Assembly: GCA_008508345.1 (NCBI GenBank) | Contig: QNGE01000831.1 | Coordinates: 77,840-141,839, forward strand | Direction: 5' to 3' | Source: Paragonimus westermani | Taxonomy: Eukaryota > Platyhelminthes > Trematoda > Plagiorchiida > Troglotrematidae | DNA length: 64,000 bases | Shown: positions 10,636 through 23,676 of the stretch, piece by piece | How positions within the stretch are numbered: position 1 is the stretch's first letter | How the letters are laid out: every line of letters starts with the position of its first letter | Made by a program: the position numbers and the translations under genes | Notes under the pieces: model-generated | Database searches by the model: none | What the model was told of the DNA's origin: nothing | What the model saw: only the letters and a program-made list of their open reading frames with translations

Positions 10636-13040
10636 CATAGCTTTCGATAATATCTGTTTTTTTTATATTTATGCCAGGTGTCAGCAACGGCAGTGCACAG
10701 TGAGCTGTAAAACAGGCACACTTTTTTAGAGAGAGCACGTGGCCCAGCTGGTTGAGACTTTTAGTTACCGTTACCTGGGTTGTCTTTCGCGAACTTAGTG
10801 GCTTCCCAAATGTATGTTGACGAACTTTTGCGTCGGTCACCCAGTTGGTCTAATTGACACCTGCTAGTTGGTGGAGACAACAGTGGCCTAACCGTGGAAC
10901 TTGTGTACACCCTCTACATTGACGGGCTGAGTCTGTTACTGCTGATTAAATGGTTTAATCGTGCAGAGCCGACGTCTGAATGCGAATATAGGACAACACT
11001 TTCCGGTCTATTGTACAGATAGTACAAGAGGGTACTGCTTTTTGAGAAAATAAGATCGTGATACTCTTCTCCTAGTCAGCGTAAAGGGCTCTGTGCCTCT
11101 GACCTGTGACTTTCAGTATCAGCTGTTCAAACGTTTAGCTGCCTCCGACTAGGAGTTGTCTGTGCTGTTATCATTTTAAACGAGTGTACAGATTCCGCTT
11201 TTATTCTTGCTGGTAATGCATACACTATATCATAACCGATTGGATGCGAATGTATTCTGGCCATTCAATGTTTATGTTTGGGTTAGCTTCGGCGTGGAAG
11301 TCCTCGGTGGTACCCTGCGCTGACGCACACGCCGAAAGCCACTCGGTTCACATGTTATCGGAATACGCGGTGTACGTAGATCTGAGTGTATATCACAGAA
11401 CCGTTTTGAACCAAATTGGTAACTTCAATCCCAAAACGGATCCTGGGGTGTGCAAGCCGTGTATGTCAGAATGAAGGTCTGTAGGTGCTGCTTTTGTTGA
11501 AATCGCTTCGTGGTACCTTCGCTTGTTTGTGTCGACTTATGCGTTGCCCATTTCAGTCAAATTGTTTGTGCTCGTGTTGCTGCAGTACTTGATGGTTTTA
11601 CAGGCTTTGACAACCGCCCAACCGAACTGATCGTCAACCACACGTGCACATCGCCACCATGTATATAGTTTACTTCCAACAACCGAGCGAACTCCACATA
11701 TGGAATGATAATTCTGAGTACGGAGTGTCATTTTTGAAACATTGGTGAGTAATGCACTCTTATGCACACTCTCCTTGCTCATAAGTAACTGGCGAATCCA
11801 CAAATCCTGATGTGCTTCTGAAACAACGGGGCTATTAGATCAGTGCACGAATGATTGTCAACTGAAACGGTTATTTGGTTTGCTCGTCATATCCGTGACC
11901 CGCCCATGGATGGTCTTGAGACACTTGATCTGTCTCATGGGATGTTCTGTCACTGAATTCCACTCTGAACTGTCATACCGAGACTCAGTACCGGATGGTG
12001 TATTTCAAAAAGGTGTCTTTTCGGACGAAACTTTGCGATTAAGATGGCTGTCTACGAGACCCGAAGTGAACAATACCAGTATAATTGTCTACAATTTCCC
12101 GCATAGTTTTTCACTTCTGTCTGTTCATTTGTTGTCCTTGCCCACATTCTCCACCTACGCACTGAGCCACCAGGCCGTATGTTATCTGTTTCCGCTCATT
12201 GAACGTACGGTGCACCGACGCGACCAGCATTAAAACGACATTTACTAGTGGAGGACTGGGTATGTAGAAATCAAACGTGGCCTGTGGTGATTCCCAACAT
12301 GTGTTTGCTCTCGAGACTGGGTGATAGGCGGAAAGACTCTCGATCACTCTCTATAGCACTACAGTTGAATTACCCAAGGATTGTCAGATTGACAAGTAAA
12401 ATCAGGTTGGCAAGCCAATATAGTGATCATTCCAGATGTCAACTTTTGGTCACTGTTAAGTTCACATGAGTCACGAAGCAGGTCACCGGTTCATACGACT
12501 TTCGCCATCGCTCACTCAAATCTCGGCTTCTGACTACGTATCGTGGTACGAATAATTGGGAATCTGATTGTCCAGCTCTCCATTGCTACAGGACTCCGGT
12601 GCAACTCTGTGATTTGGTGCTTGGGTAAATAATTTATCTGTGGATGATAGACAAGTGAACTGGGATAGCCGACCAGGTACGTGACGAATGAAGTTAATGG
12701 AAATAGACCTAATAAAGACAGGTCGATAACTGGTTGAACTTTTTTACGTCACCTTCACTAAATTTATTAGGTCATCCTGTTTATTGTCATCATTTGTGGT
12801 GACCGTTGGCTACTCCATCCATCAGTCAGCCTCATGTCAGTCTGTCAGGGATTTCTGCTTACACGATTAGAGGCGTTCTACTTTGGGCTCTATTTCTACG
12901 TAGGTCATAGACACGAGACACATACGTACAGTTCTTGCATGCGGGGAGACCAACATCTTGCCTTGTGCCTTGTGCCTCTTCCCCCCAGTCTATCCATTCA
13001 ATCTTACTCCTCGTCTCCCCCAAATTCCTCTTGTTCGCAG
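10636..13040. other. Intron, no feature recognised
   Basis: This is the remainder of the intron before the CVLLEMFTDG exon. Short open frames on both strands (up to 117 codons) have no recognisable domain. The last ~40 bases are pyrimidine-rich and lead into the acceptor at 13040. Confidence 0.5.
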
Positions 13041-13170
13041 CTGTGTCCTGCTCGAAATGTTCACTGATGGGTCGGTCGCCTTCACACTTGCTGACTTGTT
13101 GGCTTATCGAGGTGGAGATAACGGTCGGTTAGCGAAACTCCTCGAACGAATTCCTTGTGAACACATCAAA
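13041..13170 (+). CDS. PIK3R4: VPS15 exon: kinase C-lobe (CVLLEMFTDG)
   Basis: The acceptor is ttgttcgcag and the donor GTAAGT. One base completes the Gly of FSAG, then 43 codons begin CVLLEMFTDG and continue through FTLADLLAYRGG to CEHIK. This matches human CVIAELFTEG, FDLSQLLAYRNG and EDHSIR closely and without gaps around the core. It forms the helices after the activation segment of the pseudokinase C-lobe. The exon ends on a codon boundary, consistent with the next exon. A longer open frame here starts upstream of the splice site and is not itself the coding unit. Confidence 0.92.
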
Positions 13171-16164
13171 GTAAGTTTGAACCGTAGCAATTCCACTCAC
13201 CGTGTGACATGGATCTTTTACGGAAGTTTTCTCTGGTGAATTATATTTTAAAAAAGCATGTATGCCGGACAAATCGGTTGGTTACTGTTTATGGCTTACG
13301 AAGAGGTAGGACGTTCAGTTCAGTTGCTGGTGAATCAGTATTCTTATACTGTTGTTTTTAGCTCTTTTGCTCATTTCCTATTCAGAAAGCATTTCTTGTT
13401 GCTTGGCGATTTACAACACAGTCTAGTTTTCCTTACATTTCTTTCATTGCATGTCTCTGAGGTGTGATCCTATAACTGACTGAATCTGTCGGTACCTCCA
13501 TCCGAATTTCAGTTGTAGCTGGTGATTATGATCCTGACAGAGGGCGCACTTTTGCTGTTTAGCTTCTTCGGTTCACTGTGGTGACAAATTTATTATGGCT
13601 TGTGGATTTCACAGGGCTCGTAAACGTCCATTTTCCATTCGTCCAGTGCCATACGTGTCATCCGAATCAACCAATATTAGGTATCAGCATCATTGTCAGC
13701 TTTAATTCGTGTCCGTGACAGTAGTTCACAGAGTAGCAGAGTAACAAATGAGTATAGATGCGAGGGGAAAACGCACGATAAAAAGGGAAATAATGGATTT
13801 TCACGAAACCAAAGAGTCGACAACTTTTTAGATACAGGCCCGTCATTGACGACAACAAACCATTTTGTGCATATGCATAGAACATTCAGTTGTCTGGGAT
13901 TTAGTTAAGGTATTTGGGACCTAACCCACATTTGTTTGCAATTTGCGTATCCGATTAATTTTTTGTTTGACCTCTTTCCGAAGGAAATACTTGTTAGAGC
14001 TCTGACAAGTACGAATCGCAAATATAGTACTTCATTTTGAAAGGTTGTAGGTAAAGTGTCTATCGGTGTTGGAATGCTACGCCAAGACCTAAGTGGTGCT
14101 CACTTTGTGTACGCACAATGTTAATTTAAGTGTTACTTACTGGCAAACTAATAACTGTGCTAAGATTTTCATTCGGAATTCATGTGCGTTAAGCAACCAA
14201 GTGATTTCGTCCAACTTCTGTTGTCACGCTGTTTAGCACATATGTCAAACAAGAAATTGCAATATAGTGTCGTGGTTAACAAGGATTTCAGAAAGATTCA
14301 CAGTTGTGAGTTTGTCTATTACTCATGTGATTAGGATATGTTGGTAACCAAATCAGAGTTTTATTCGCAACGAGAAACAATTTCTATCTTCTCAGCGAAG
14401 AATTCAGCATTTGCAGCATGCGTGAGGTTCACTCAGTGTGAGCAAATTGCAAGTGACATGCTGTCACAAAATATGCATGGGCAGCAGCTTGAGATGTATA
14501 TGGAAACCGCAAAGTCGGCATTTTAAAATTATCTAGACGTGTGTGGATTGGTGTTGTTAAGTTTAACACCAAAATTTTTCACACGATCGTGTTGGAAAGT
14601 GACACCGTGGCCGCTGTTCAGAATACAACCTGGAATCTTGATGTTTCACTCCACAAACTCTAACTGACCAACTAGGTTAACATCTGAGTTACATTCTGAG
14701 CACTGATTTCCAATCTTTCAACTAAGATTCCTTCTTTTGCAACACCTAACCTTAAGAACCTCATCGGTGTATCCACCAGCAACCACATTTGACGTCCCGT
14801 CCGCAAACCGTAAGATGCATGACCAATAGTTGCATTTGTTAAAAATACTGGATACATTTCGGGATAACACCACAATATGCAACTCGCTAATTCACTCCCC
14901 ATTTACATATCAATAATGTGAGCGTACCTGCACCAAGTGACATTTTGAACGAAGCATTCCTTTATAGATAGATGAGTACCATAAAGGCTCCCCTCGATAT
15001 TGAGTTCTCGTGATCCAGTTTTTCGTCATCTCGGCAAGAGGCGATTATCTTTTGTTTATTCTCATCACTCGCATTCGTAAAGCCGTTCATTTTCATATCT
15101 CGTGGGTCCACAAGGCTTTCAGCAAACTAGATCGTTTGTTGCAATACGTTGATTAAGCGAGACAGTTGATCAAATGCAGGCGCGGTCGCAATCAGTACGA
15201 CTAAGTAATCACTTTACTGGTCTACCAAGTTAGTGGGAAGTAATCCACGCGCACAGATACGCTCCAGTAAATGGTACACTTGACGCTTGTTCATCGAGAC
15301 TCAGCGCACAAAACCAAGCCGAATCTTAGGTAGGAGAAAAATCAGACTTTCAGTAAACTCTATGTTTCACCATTGCGTTGATACGTCAATGAAACTGAGC
15401 ACGGCGCTCCCCTACCACAACGTCTCCGACAAACAAAAGTCCACCAATAGGGATTAAGGACAGAGCAATTGCAAAAGAACAGCAGTTAAGTAAGTAGGCG
15501 ATGTTAATGTTTAGAAACGTCGAATTTAACTTTCATGGGAAGTACACTGTATTGTGCATAACTCGAATGGTCTAACCAGTCTATAGGGCAATTCTACCAT
15601 TATTACGACGAGGTTTTCGATTGTAAGAAGATAAAGAATTAGCGATCATGAAGTGAATGAAACCGTGGGGCGTAGTTACCAAGTTTCTATCGTATACACA
15701 ACCATCGTCACTCCTGGAGCCGCCTCAATAAGTACTTACCTTTTTTCCCAGGCATATTAACAGTATACTCGAAGCCATACCCAGTTGTGAGCGTGGTGGA
15801 ATGAGCAGACAAAAACGAGAACAGGGTTTGGCGAAACAAACGTCCGCCAGTTGGAAGTAAGGACGGGTTAACCGCGTAGGAACAAAGGTCCAGCATTTAG
15901 GTGCCATTAACCCTTTGGAATATGTCGAAGTTTATATTCATAGAACAAATAGTTCATCGCGCACAGCTTGAACGTTCAAGTCAGCCTTTGTAGATGAGGC
16001 TAAAAACTATTCTATGGAAGGTTTATAATGTAAGGAATAAAGGAAAGTATGAGGAGTCATCACCAAATTTCTACCATGCACACAACAGTCCTCGCACATT
16101 CAGCATATACAGCAGTGGGCTGCGTTTTGTGTTCCACCCACGTGAACGGTGGTAAACGAAACTG
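13171..16164. other. Intron, no feature recognised
   Basis: AT-rich intronic sequence without a recognised gene. Two short similar blocks (ccaagtttctatcgtataca near 15680 and ccaaatttctaccatgcaca near 16062) hint at an old repeat, too short to classify. Confidence 0.45.
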
Positions 16165-16300
16165 ACGAGCTCTAATAAGAGCGAAATTCGAGTCTGGTGC
16201 TTCTTTTCGAAAGAGGTTGGCTGGAAAGTCTATCTGAATGCGAAGGCTGCGATCAAATGTGAGTGATGGTCAACTTGAGAATAAACCAAATCTCCGACTA
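16165..16300 (+). repeat. SINE-like repeat, 3' part
   Basis: The blocks gagcgaaattcgagtctgg, gaaagtctatctgaatgcga and aggctgcgatcaaatgtga recur with small differences at 22790-22905, 52558-52640 and 52930-53050. Shared order and spacing show a dispersed family. No coding capacity. Confidence 0.7.
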
Positions 16301-17849
16301 CTCCTCAGTACTCATCAGTAAACGAAACTATTGGGACGCCTCCCTGCTTTGTGCAACAGACTGGCATTGTTTGCAAATGTTATTTAATTGTAATTCTGAA
16401 AAAAACAACGACTGGAACAGGAGTCGCCAGATTGGTTTTTCTGTACGAATGGTGAAGGTTTGCAATAAGTATTACCCGTTCTCAAGTTTGAGTTCTCAAT
16501 TTTATACAAAGGTACGAGCCATTTCTTGAGGCTTGTCTTCTGCAAACACTACGATTGTCTCAAATTTTTACTGTCATTACTAACTTTAAGACTGGTGTTA
16601 ATCAAACAGTGCTCGTAAAATTACATCCTTGTTCTATTAAGTTCCTTACCTCTAAAGTGTGTTCATAGTATGGGCTAATACTGCTTTCTACAGAATGCCC
16701 CACTGGTAACATCTGTCACTCTCTATGACTTTTGTCTGTAGAGAGGAATCATTGTACAAACAGATGATTATGGGGACGCATATGCCACAAATGAGAGGCT
16801 TAGATGCGATGTGCCTTCAGCACCCATTCCATTGATTGACGAATTAGCATACCATGCGTTAACCAGATACCTTGTGTACATTCTGGATCCCTCAGTTCTC
16901 AATGGTCGAACGGTTCCTGTGCATTCGTCAAGACCCAACAGAACGTCAATGGGTTAAATTATTATGTGTTCTCTTAAAATCAACTCGTCTTCATATGTTA
17001 CTCTACACGGAAGTGCCTATTTGTATACATTTATGTCCAGTGATAATCAGCCGCTGTATATTCTTTTCGGATACGTTTATGAGGTTCATTTGTTTAATTA
17101 TGACGGAACAACGATCGTGTGGGCGGCACAGAACCAACCCATTTTGTTCGAAAAGCAACAGCCTTTTTGTGATGCATAGACAGTGTTCATATTAGCGATT
17201 GCCACCGGGCGACAACCGTGTATTCTGACTGGCCTGTTTGTGTATACTTCCCACGAACTTGTCCCACGTAGCTCGGTTGTTTAACTTCGACACGAGTTCG
17301 CTTAATTTGTCTTGATCACCACCTCCCGCAAGCAACTTCTGCTCAGCATCCGACCTTCGTTTCGATTGACTGGCGTCGGTCGACCGCAGTTACCCTCGCA
17401 ACAACTCGTATGTGAGCTATGGTTGGCTGGGTGTTCTTTAATCAGAAAACCACTCCAGTGCAGTCTCATTGCATTTAGAATCAGGTTGATGGTGTGGCTA
17501 TCTGAGTAGCTCATTGAACTCTACATCGACTGATAATTTCCTATGAACGCTTGTTAAACGCCAATTTTCAAATTCGACTGCAAATGACGGAAGCGTTGTT
17601 TGAATGACATCTTAGTCTTGCCTGATTAGAGCCATTTCATCTCACTTCATCACGTCCTGAACTCTTCTCACTCAAATTGGGCAGTCCCCCATAATCAAAC
17701 GCAACTTCAAACCGTGTTCCGAAGAGTTAGGCAGATATACTTATCAGTGCTGGGCAGCTATAATGTGGAATGACTTCTCGGAAAAGTTCGTAGACGTTTG
17801 TTGCAAACGATACTTCCCCAAACGTCATGCAATCAGAACCTGAATTTCG

Positions 17850-18115
17850 GACCAACGGCAATCGGCTTTCAGTCCTAGCGGACCAGACCTAGTTCCCGGG
17901 CCAGCTGCCGGCCAACGAGCGGGCTTGAGTCGTTGTCAGTCATCTTCTATACAGTGTGAATTCCTAGTCAATTGGTCTAGCTTGCAAAACTGTCATCAGA
18001 CAAACTCATTTCGGCCGTGCACCTTCTCTCCTACCAAGTCGTGGACAGATGACACTTCCCAAACACAGGCTAATTATGCTGTTTTAACGATACAGGTGTT
18101 ATGACAAATTGGCGA
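17850..18115 (+). repeat. Dispersed repeat, copy 1
   Basis: The end of this block, ttttaacgatacaggtgtta followed by tgaca, is nearly the same as cttaacgatacagacgttatgaca at about 20195-20218. The preceding ~60 bases (gtcgtggacagatgacact against tcgtggatgtgtgacacct) also correspond. The two copies lie in the same orientation about 2.1 kb apart. The element type is not identified. Confidence 0.45.
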
Positions 18116-19949
18116 ACTGGGATGCCTAACTGATCATCGATTAGGTTAATCGACGATACAGAACTGAAACACGTTTTAAATCAGCAACTTATACCTATCT
18201 AAGTAAGTTTTGACCGACGACCTTTTCAAAGCAGCAGCAAGACAATCGCTATCTACCAAAAGCTCTCAGTTAATTAAGATTAGTTCTAACAGTATTTGCG
18301 AGTTTTCATTTGGTGCGGTAACGAATGTGACTTTCCGAATCGTGGCTAAGACAGCACGAAAATTTAATTTGCGCTAACGATATCTGAATTGTGGATCTTA
18401 CGAAAAATCAGTTCACCAAAGTACAATGAATACATTGATTTTATTCCACCAAAGGACTCGCACGACCGTACGTCTCACGTGAGTAATCCACTTTCTTCGA
18501 CACGCGGTATCCGTGTCTCAACTTGGTCGAGAAACATGCCGATAGTTTTATCTTCTCTCCCAGCATTGTGAGTCGCAACTTCAAATGCTTTAAGTTACGC
18601 ACACTCATATAGAATCAGTATTAGTCTCTCATCTTCATCTACTTCCTTTAATCTGCCATAAATGCAAATATCTGCGCGCACCTCTTAAACAAGATTAGCG
18701 ACGATCTTAATATGATACTACAAGTCATAGCTGGATGTCGAGTGCATCCCAAGCTCAGTTAATTCCAACATCCGAAGAGAAATCCGGCATCTCCGACCTC
18801 GAAGCACTTAATCGCAACAGATCGTGTGTTTGGCCTCATCGCTTCTTTGTTGTCTTATTACGCAATCGCAACCCTAAAGTGTTGACATTTTCCAAGGTGT
18901 TGTTGATCAAGCGTCACACACCGGCCCTCTGTTGGCCAAATGAACTGACGAGATCCATTTCGCTGTCGTGGTAGTGAAACCGTTTACCCAACCTTGATTG
19001 CACTCTTGTAACGTTCGTTTGTTTTATTGTTTTTTCGCCATGCGCCAAACCTGCATAACCGAATGTTTTATATAATCGACTAAGGGAACAAACGGAGAGC
19101 TTGCATCTCGCCGTCTTCATGAACTGGATAAAAGGAACTCAATGTTTCAGTTAATTCCATCAAAAATCCAGTCCATCTCACTCCGCCCCTATGGGGAAGC
19201 TTCTGTCATGTTGGGTTTTGCAACTCACGGCACTTCGCAAGCTTTTGCTTGACCGTTGCAAGAATAGCAAAACAGACATCTTAGCTGGTATTGAATAACC
19301 GTCGTCACTTTTATGAACAAATCAGGTGCTCCACCTCCAGCCGTTCAGTCGCCCTCATAGTTTATAGGGCACCTTAAAACCCGAAGCAGAATCTCGCATA
19401 TGATTTGCTTCACTTACCATCAACGGACACTGGGCCCGCCTGTATTGGACACGACTTCCTACATCACCATCGTCTTCCAAAGATTTTGGAACTCACCTTA
19501 ATTTTCATCACTACAACGAATTACGCATACGGCCAGAAGCACTTGCAGTAATACAGTTACCGTATATATTACAGCAGCATTAATACGGACAGCACTTTTT
19601 ACTTAGCTGACCTTAACTTCAATTTACTGGGCTTTCGATTTGTGTGAATGAATTGGCTTAACTAACCTTCTAGTCAAAGAAACCTGCAATCCCGTAGGAT
19701 CAACGTACTCAAAGTCTCGTCAAATCAATCAGCATTATCGGAACTTGATCTTCTGCTGAGCAGTTTCAAGCTCCAACCACCATCAGCCCCACCTCCCGGA
19801 CTTGTCGACTCCGTCGAAGAACGATTCTCAGGACTATGGACTATGTTCTCGATGAAGTGTTTGACTTCCACTGGAAGGCCCGTGGTTTCGTGGAGTATAG
19901 CTTGACTCCATCTAGTGTGGTCCCATAAAGACCTTAGCTCCGGATGTCA

Positions 19950-20220
19950 GTCAGGACCCTTCATCCAGGGCCAAACCAGACAGCCAGTGACCCAACTAAC
20001 ATGCATGCAGCTAAGTAACGAATGAAAACGCTTTTAAATCTGATCCCCTCTAGCCGGATAAGATTGTACACCTTACAAAGTGTGAGCCGTTTGTACAACT
20101 TCACCTTCCACTAAACCTATCGCTGTCAAACTCCTCTTCCCCCTCATCGAATCGTGGATGTGTGACACCTCTTACACTAAGGTCACCTCTGTCATCTTAA
20201 CGATACAGACGTTATGACAC
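19950..20220 (+). repeat. Dispersed repeat, copy 2
   Basis: Partner of the block at 17850-18115, with the same terminal tgttatgaca-type end (cagacgttatgacac). Divergence is substantial, so the upstream boundary is approximate. No open frame is conserved between the two copies. Confidence 0.4.
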
Positions 20221-21404
20221 CCTGATCGGAACGATTCCCAGCAAGACAATTTTCCCCAAAGTTACTCAAGATTTCTTCAACCAAATCTTGCTTATCCGGC
20301 CGTTGAATTTCAACTCTTGCTTTTCATTCGCGAAGTCGCTTTCGATGTTTCCGACCATGATTTACGCAGCCATTCCATTCTTCATAGCTACGGATCTCTG
20401 TCCTCTAAATATAACGGTATCATCTCTGGCCGGCAATGCTCTTGTCAAGGTCGCGAGAAAATGAATTATGAGACATTGAATTAGGTAGAGACTAGATATG
20501 ACGAGCGGATATCGCCCCAACGTTTGGTTGGAATCCATACTGAATAACGGCAAAACGGCGTCGCAGCAGATTCAACCCAACTTTTTTGATGGAACCCACT
20601 TGGTATCGTTTGAATAAAGACCACCTGCGTGATGCGCAGATAACAACACTTTCCGACGGAGGTGCCTTTTGCATCATAGTAATAGAAAGGGTTTTTCAAA
20701 CTCCCCGCTAGTTCACTCATACGCGAAAAAAGCGTACGGTTTTCACACAGTGAACAGACTCACTCGTTAAGTGCGCTCGACAGTGCTTGACAGATGAGGC
20801 AACTACCGCCTATACCATCATGTCACTGAACAGCGCGTGTACTCGAAGAGCGTCTGATTCACTCTCTTGTATTTCCAGTTGTTCGATCTGTCCATCTCAC
20901 GTTCTCAAGTGGGGATTACAAGTTGCAGACGGGCTCCTTTGGCCATTGGTACAATCCATCTGCTCAAACAGACTCCTTTTGAACTTCCGTAGAGAGTACT
21001 TCGAGTCAAACGCCGGCAACAAGCCCTTGGAGAAAGCCTTGAGGCATTCAGCTAACTTTTGCAAATACACATTTTTCGAGCACAATTTCAAGGCTGTAGT
21101 TTTCGACGGGGATGTTTAGCTTGTTGAATGACACTTTCAGTTCCCGTATCCAACACCAAACCTTGCCTTCCTCCTTCGCATCTGTGTTGTTGTGAATATC
21201 GTTTCAGCTTATTACGTATAACTCATTCTAAGTACCTATTCAAATTGGTTCTTCTTATTGCCGTCTTCTGTAGACTTTTTTGAGTAATTATACTATAATA
21301 GTCACTTGCTTATCCTTGCCTGTTGATAGCACCCTAAATTGGGTACCCTTTCATTACCACTTCTTGTCAATACATTTCCCATGAATTTCCCTCCCGTATC
21401 TAAG

Positions 21405-21586
21405 TCTCTCATTACCAGTCTTCTGTCGCTGGATGGAAGTGCTCGCGGTTCGGCTGAATATCACTTGGCCTCTCAGAAGGGCAAAGCGTTTCCCGTAGTT
21501 TTTTACTCCCATTTGCTACAGTACATGCAAACCTTTCTGGACAGCGCTCTGCGGAATCCCACTGTCAGAGTCACATATATCCAACG
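21405..21586 (+). CDS. PIK3R4: VPS15 exon: end of kinase domain and start of HEAT region
   Basis: The acceptor is cccgtatctaag and the donor GTAAGT. Sixty codons plus CG begin SLITSLLSLDGSARGSAEYH and continue through QKGKAFPVVFYSHLLQYMQTF. Human VPS15 has the equivalent LVTQMI..DPDKRLEAEDYL and [20 protein letters not shown]. This is the last kinase helix plus the short bridge to the HEAT repeats. The phase-0 start fits the preceding exon, and the CG tail is completed to Arg by the first base of the next exon. Confidence 0.92.
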
Positions 21587-22789
21587 GTAAGTCGTCATGA
21601 TACATCTCGGCGAATGTCGTATTTACCTCTGTTGTACGAGTGAACTGTAGACTGAGCGATCTGTTTTAGCAATCCAGTTACAATGATATGAGTACTTTCG
21701 CCAGTGGCTTTACAATCAGCCATGTGACTTTATCACAACTGAACTAAAAGACGAGGTGCTCAGTGAACAGTAGTTCTTTGTATTTAAGGTTAATAGTGTT
21801 GCTATCATGAATGACTTAAAAACGAATGGTTTTGTAGACATCGAACTGCCGTGTAATCCCATAACAGTTGAAAAGTTAAATTTATTCGACCCTAATCCGC
21901 ACTTGTGTCAATCAATGAAAACAGTGCCCTGGCAGTTTATCCGAGAAGGAAGTTTTCCCGTTTTTATAGTACCACGTTGATGACATGCGGAACGAAAGTG
22001 ACCGATTGGACATCACACCAATTTGCATAAGTATAATTTACTTGATAGCGGAACCTAGTGTGGATTTGACACGTCACAATAAGTCGTTTCCTACACAGCA
22101 TGTGTCTATTTTGAATATTGTATATATGTGTACGTCATACCTCAACCGGACAGTCACTGTATAGCGCAAGACCCAGAAAAATAGTCAACGCAATGCCCTG
22201 GTTATGCGTAGTTCAAATCTTTACCCGATTGATATTCCCTGGGGTCTATTTGTCATGCATATCTATCACAATGGACAGACACATTCATTGAAAGAATAAC
22301 CGAAGAGGATCAGTCAGCAAGCACGGGGTACTATAAGTGCGAGGAAACTCGAAGATTTGATCTATACGAAGAAGGAATGTTGCGCTACAACTCCAAAGAG
22401 AAGCTGATGTCTTTCATGTTTTCAGTTTTCGGTTATTATCCTGCATTATAAATACACGCTGAAACCCGATTCACGACATTTTACTCCCTCTAACGACAAC
22501 CCAGTTCAGCCCATAAATATTTACGATAAATTAGTCGGTAATTATGAGATAGGCTATAATGACAGACTTTAAGCTCGTAAGTGACTTCTTTCTCGAGAGA
22601 TACCTGAAACATGATCAAGTAATCGGATTCAAATGAAACATGATCGTTCCTGATTGATTCCAGACCAGCAGCACTCGTCTGTGTGTCAACTTGTGATTGT
22701 CGAAACAGCGACTAAGTTACACGAATTTGGTAGAAAAGACTATTTCCAGCCAGGGTCCCAGCTCGGTGGTTTTTTCGAGACAAATATGT
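21587..22789. other. Intron, no feature recognised
   Basis: AT-rich intronic sequence between the kinase-end exon and a SINE-like repeat. No open frame of note. Confidence 0.45.
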
Positions 22790-22905
22790 TTACCTCTGTG
22801 AAGGGTGAAACCAGAGCTTAGTGTCTATTCTTAGGGCGTATCATAAAAAAGTCTATCTGAATACCAAGACGGTGACTAAACGCGGGCGCTACTCAGTTTG
22901 TAGTG
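22790..22905 (+). repeat. SINE-like repeat, diverged 3' part
   Basis: The stretch gggtgaaaccagagcttagt and then aaaagtctatctgaatacca align with the order of blocks in the 52930-53050 copy. More diverged than the other copies, so probably older. Confidence 0.55.
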
Positions 22906-23259
22906 ACAAAAGATGACTGTTACACAGGCCTGAAAACATGCACAATACTTATAAAAAATACTGCAGTTGAAAGGAAACGCTTGAAACTGTCAAAAGTGGT
23001 CTTCCGTACTAAGATAAAAATCATTCTACAACCCTTGTTCAGCTGTTTCTGTTTGTATTCCACATAAACGTAAACCAAACTTGATTCCCCGAACCTCTGG
23101 CGAAATTGTTGACGGATCAGACTAATAAAAGTGAACGACTTTTCCAATTGTTGATGTGCGAGCTTTTTTGTCGCTGCCTTCCTGTAGTTCTGTTTTTTTT
23201 AATCCTGTCATTAGATTAAGTCTGTTGTTTTTAAGAGGGTCCAAATATCCCATATTTGG

Positions 23260-23341
23260 GCTTCGATCGGATTCGCAGAGGCCGCAGAGACCACATGCTT
23301 GTACGTTGCGTGAGTTCTACCAGCTGAGCTACGATGCCTTG
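23260..23341 (-). repeat. tRNA-like sequence (box A TAGCTCAGCTGG)
   Basis: The minus strand reads ggcatcgtagctcagctggt and, about 55 bases on, gcgaatccgatcgaagcc. The first is a perfect RNA polymerase III A box with a D-arm like that of real tRNAs. The second is only a rough T-arm. No clean cloverleaf could be closed by eye, so it is most likely a tRNA pseudogene or SINE head rather than a working tRNA. Confidence 0.45.
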
Positions 23342-23676
23342 AAGGAAGATTAAAAATTCCACATTTGAGTTGTTTTACCTACCTCTCCCATTGTGGTTCA
23401 TGGAGTGCACTCTCTCGTTCAACGGAATGTTTGTGATTCACTGTAAGTCATTTTAAATGTAGTGTTCTCATCTTCCGTATCGCAAGATGTTTTCAATTAT
23501 TCTACGTATCTCTGGGTTCGATATTGTCAGGCCATTCACCCGTGGACAGAAGTGGCCTAGCTAACCGTAGTTGGAACAGCAATCGTTATCATTCGGTTAT
23601 TTTGAGTCCATACGTGTAATCGCTTTCGATTACTTTTCACCGCTGTGACAAGAATTATTTTTATTTTTACTCGCAG

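Larger units (their letters stand above)
16301..21404. other. Intron with one repeat pair and an orphan open frame
   Basis: No VPS15 exon is needed here, because the flanking exons join in phase 0. Two diverged copies of a repeat are listed separately. An open frame without a start codon at 19675-19902 is discussed under findings. Other open frames (16872-17195, 20787-21119) show no domain. Confidence 0.45.

Noticed and set aside
15640..16130. Direct repeat around accaagtttctatcgtataca
   Set aside because: Only about 40 bases correspond, with many differences. Too weak to list as a repeat.
23260..23341. Functional tRNA gene on the minus strand
   Set aside because: Same reason: a convincing D-arm but no clean acceptor stem or T-arm.
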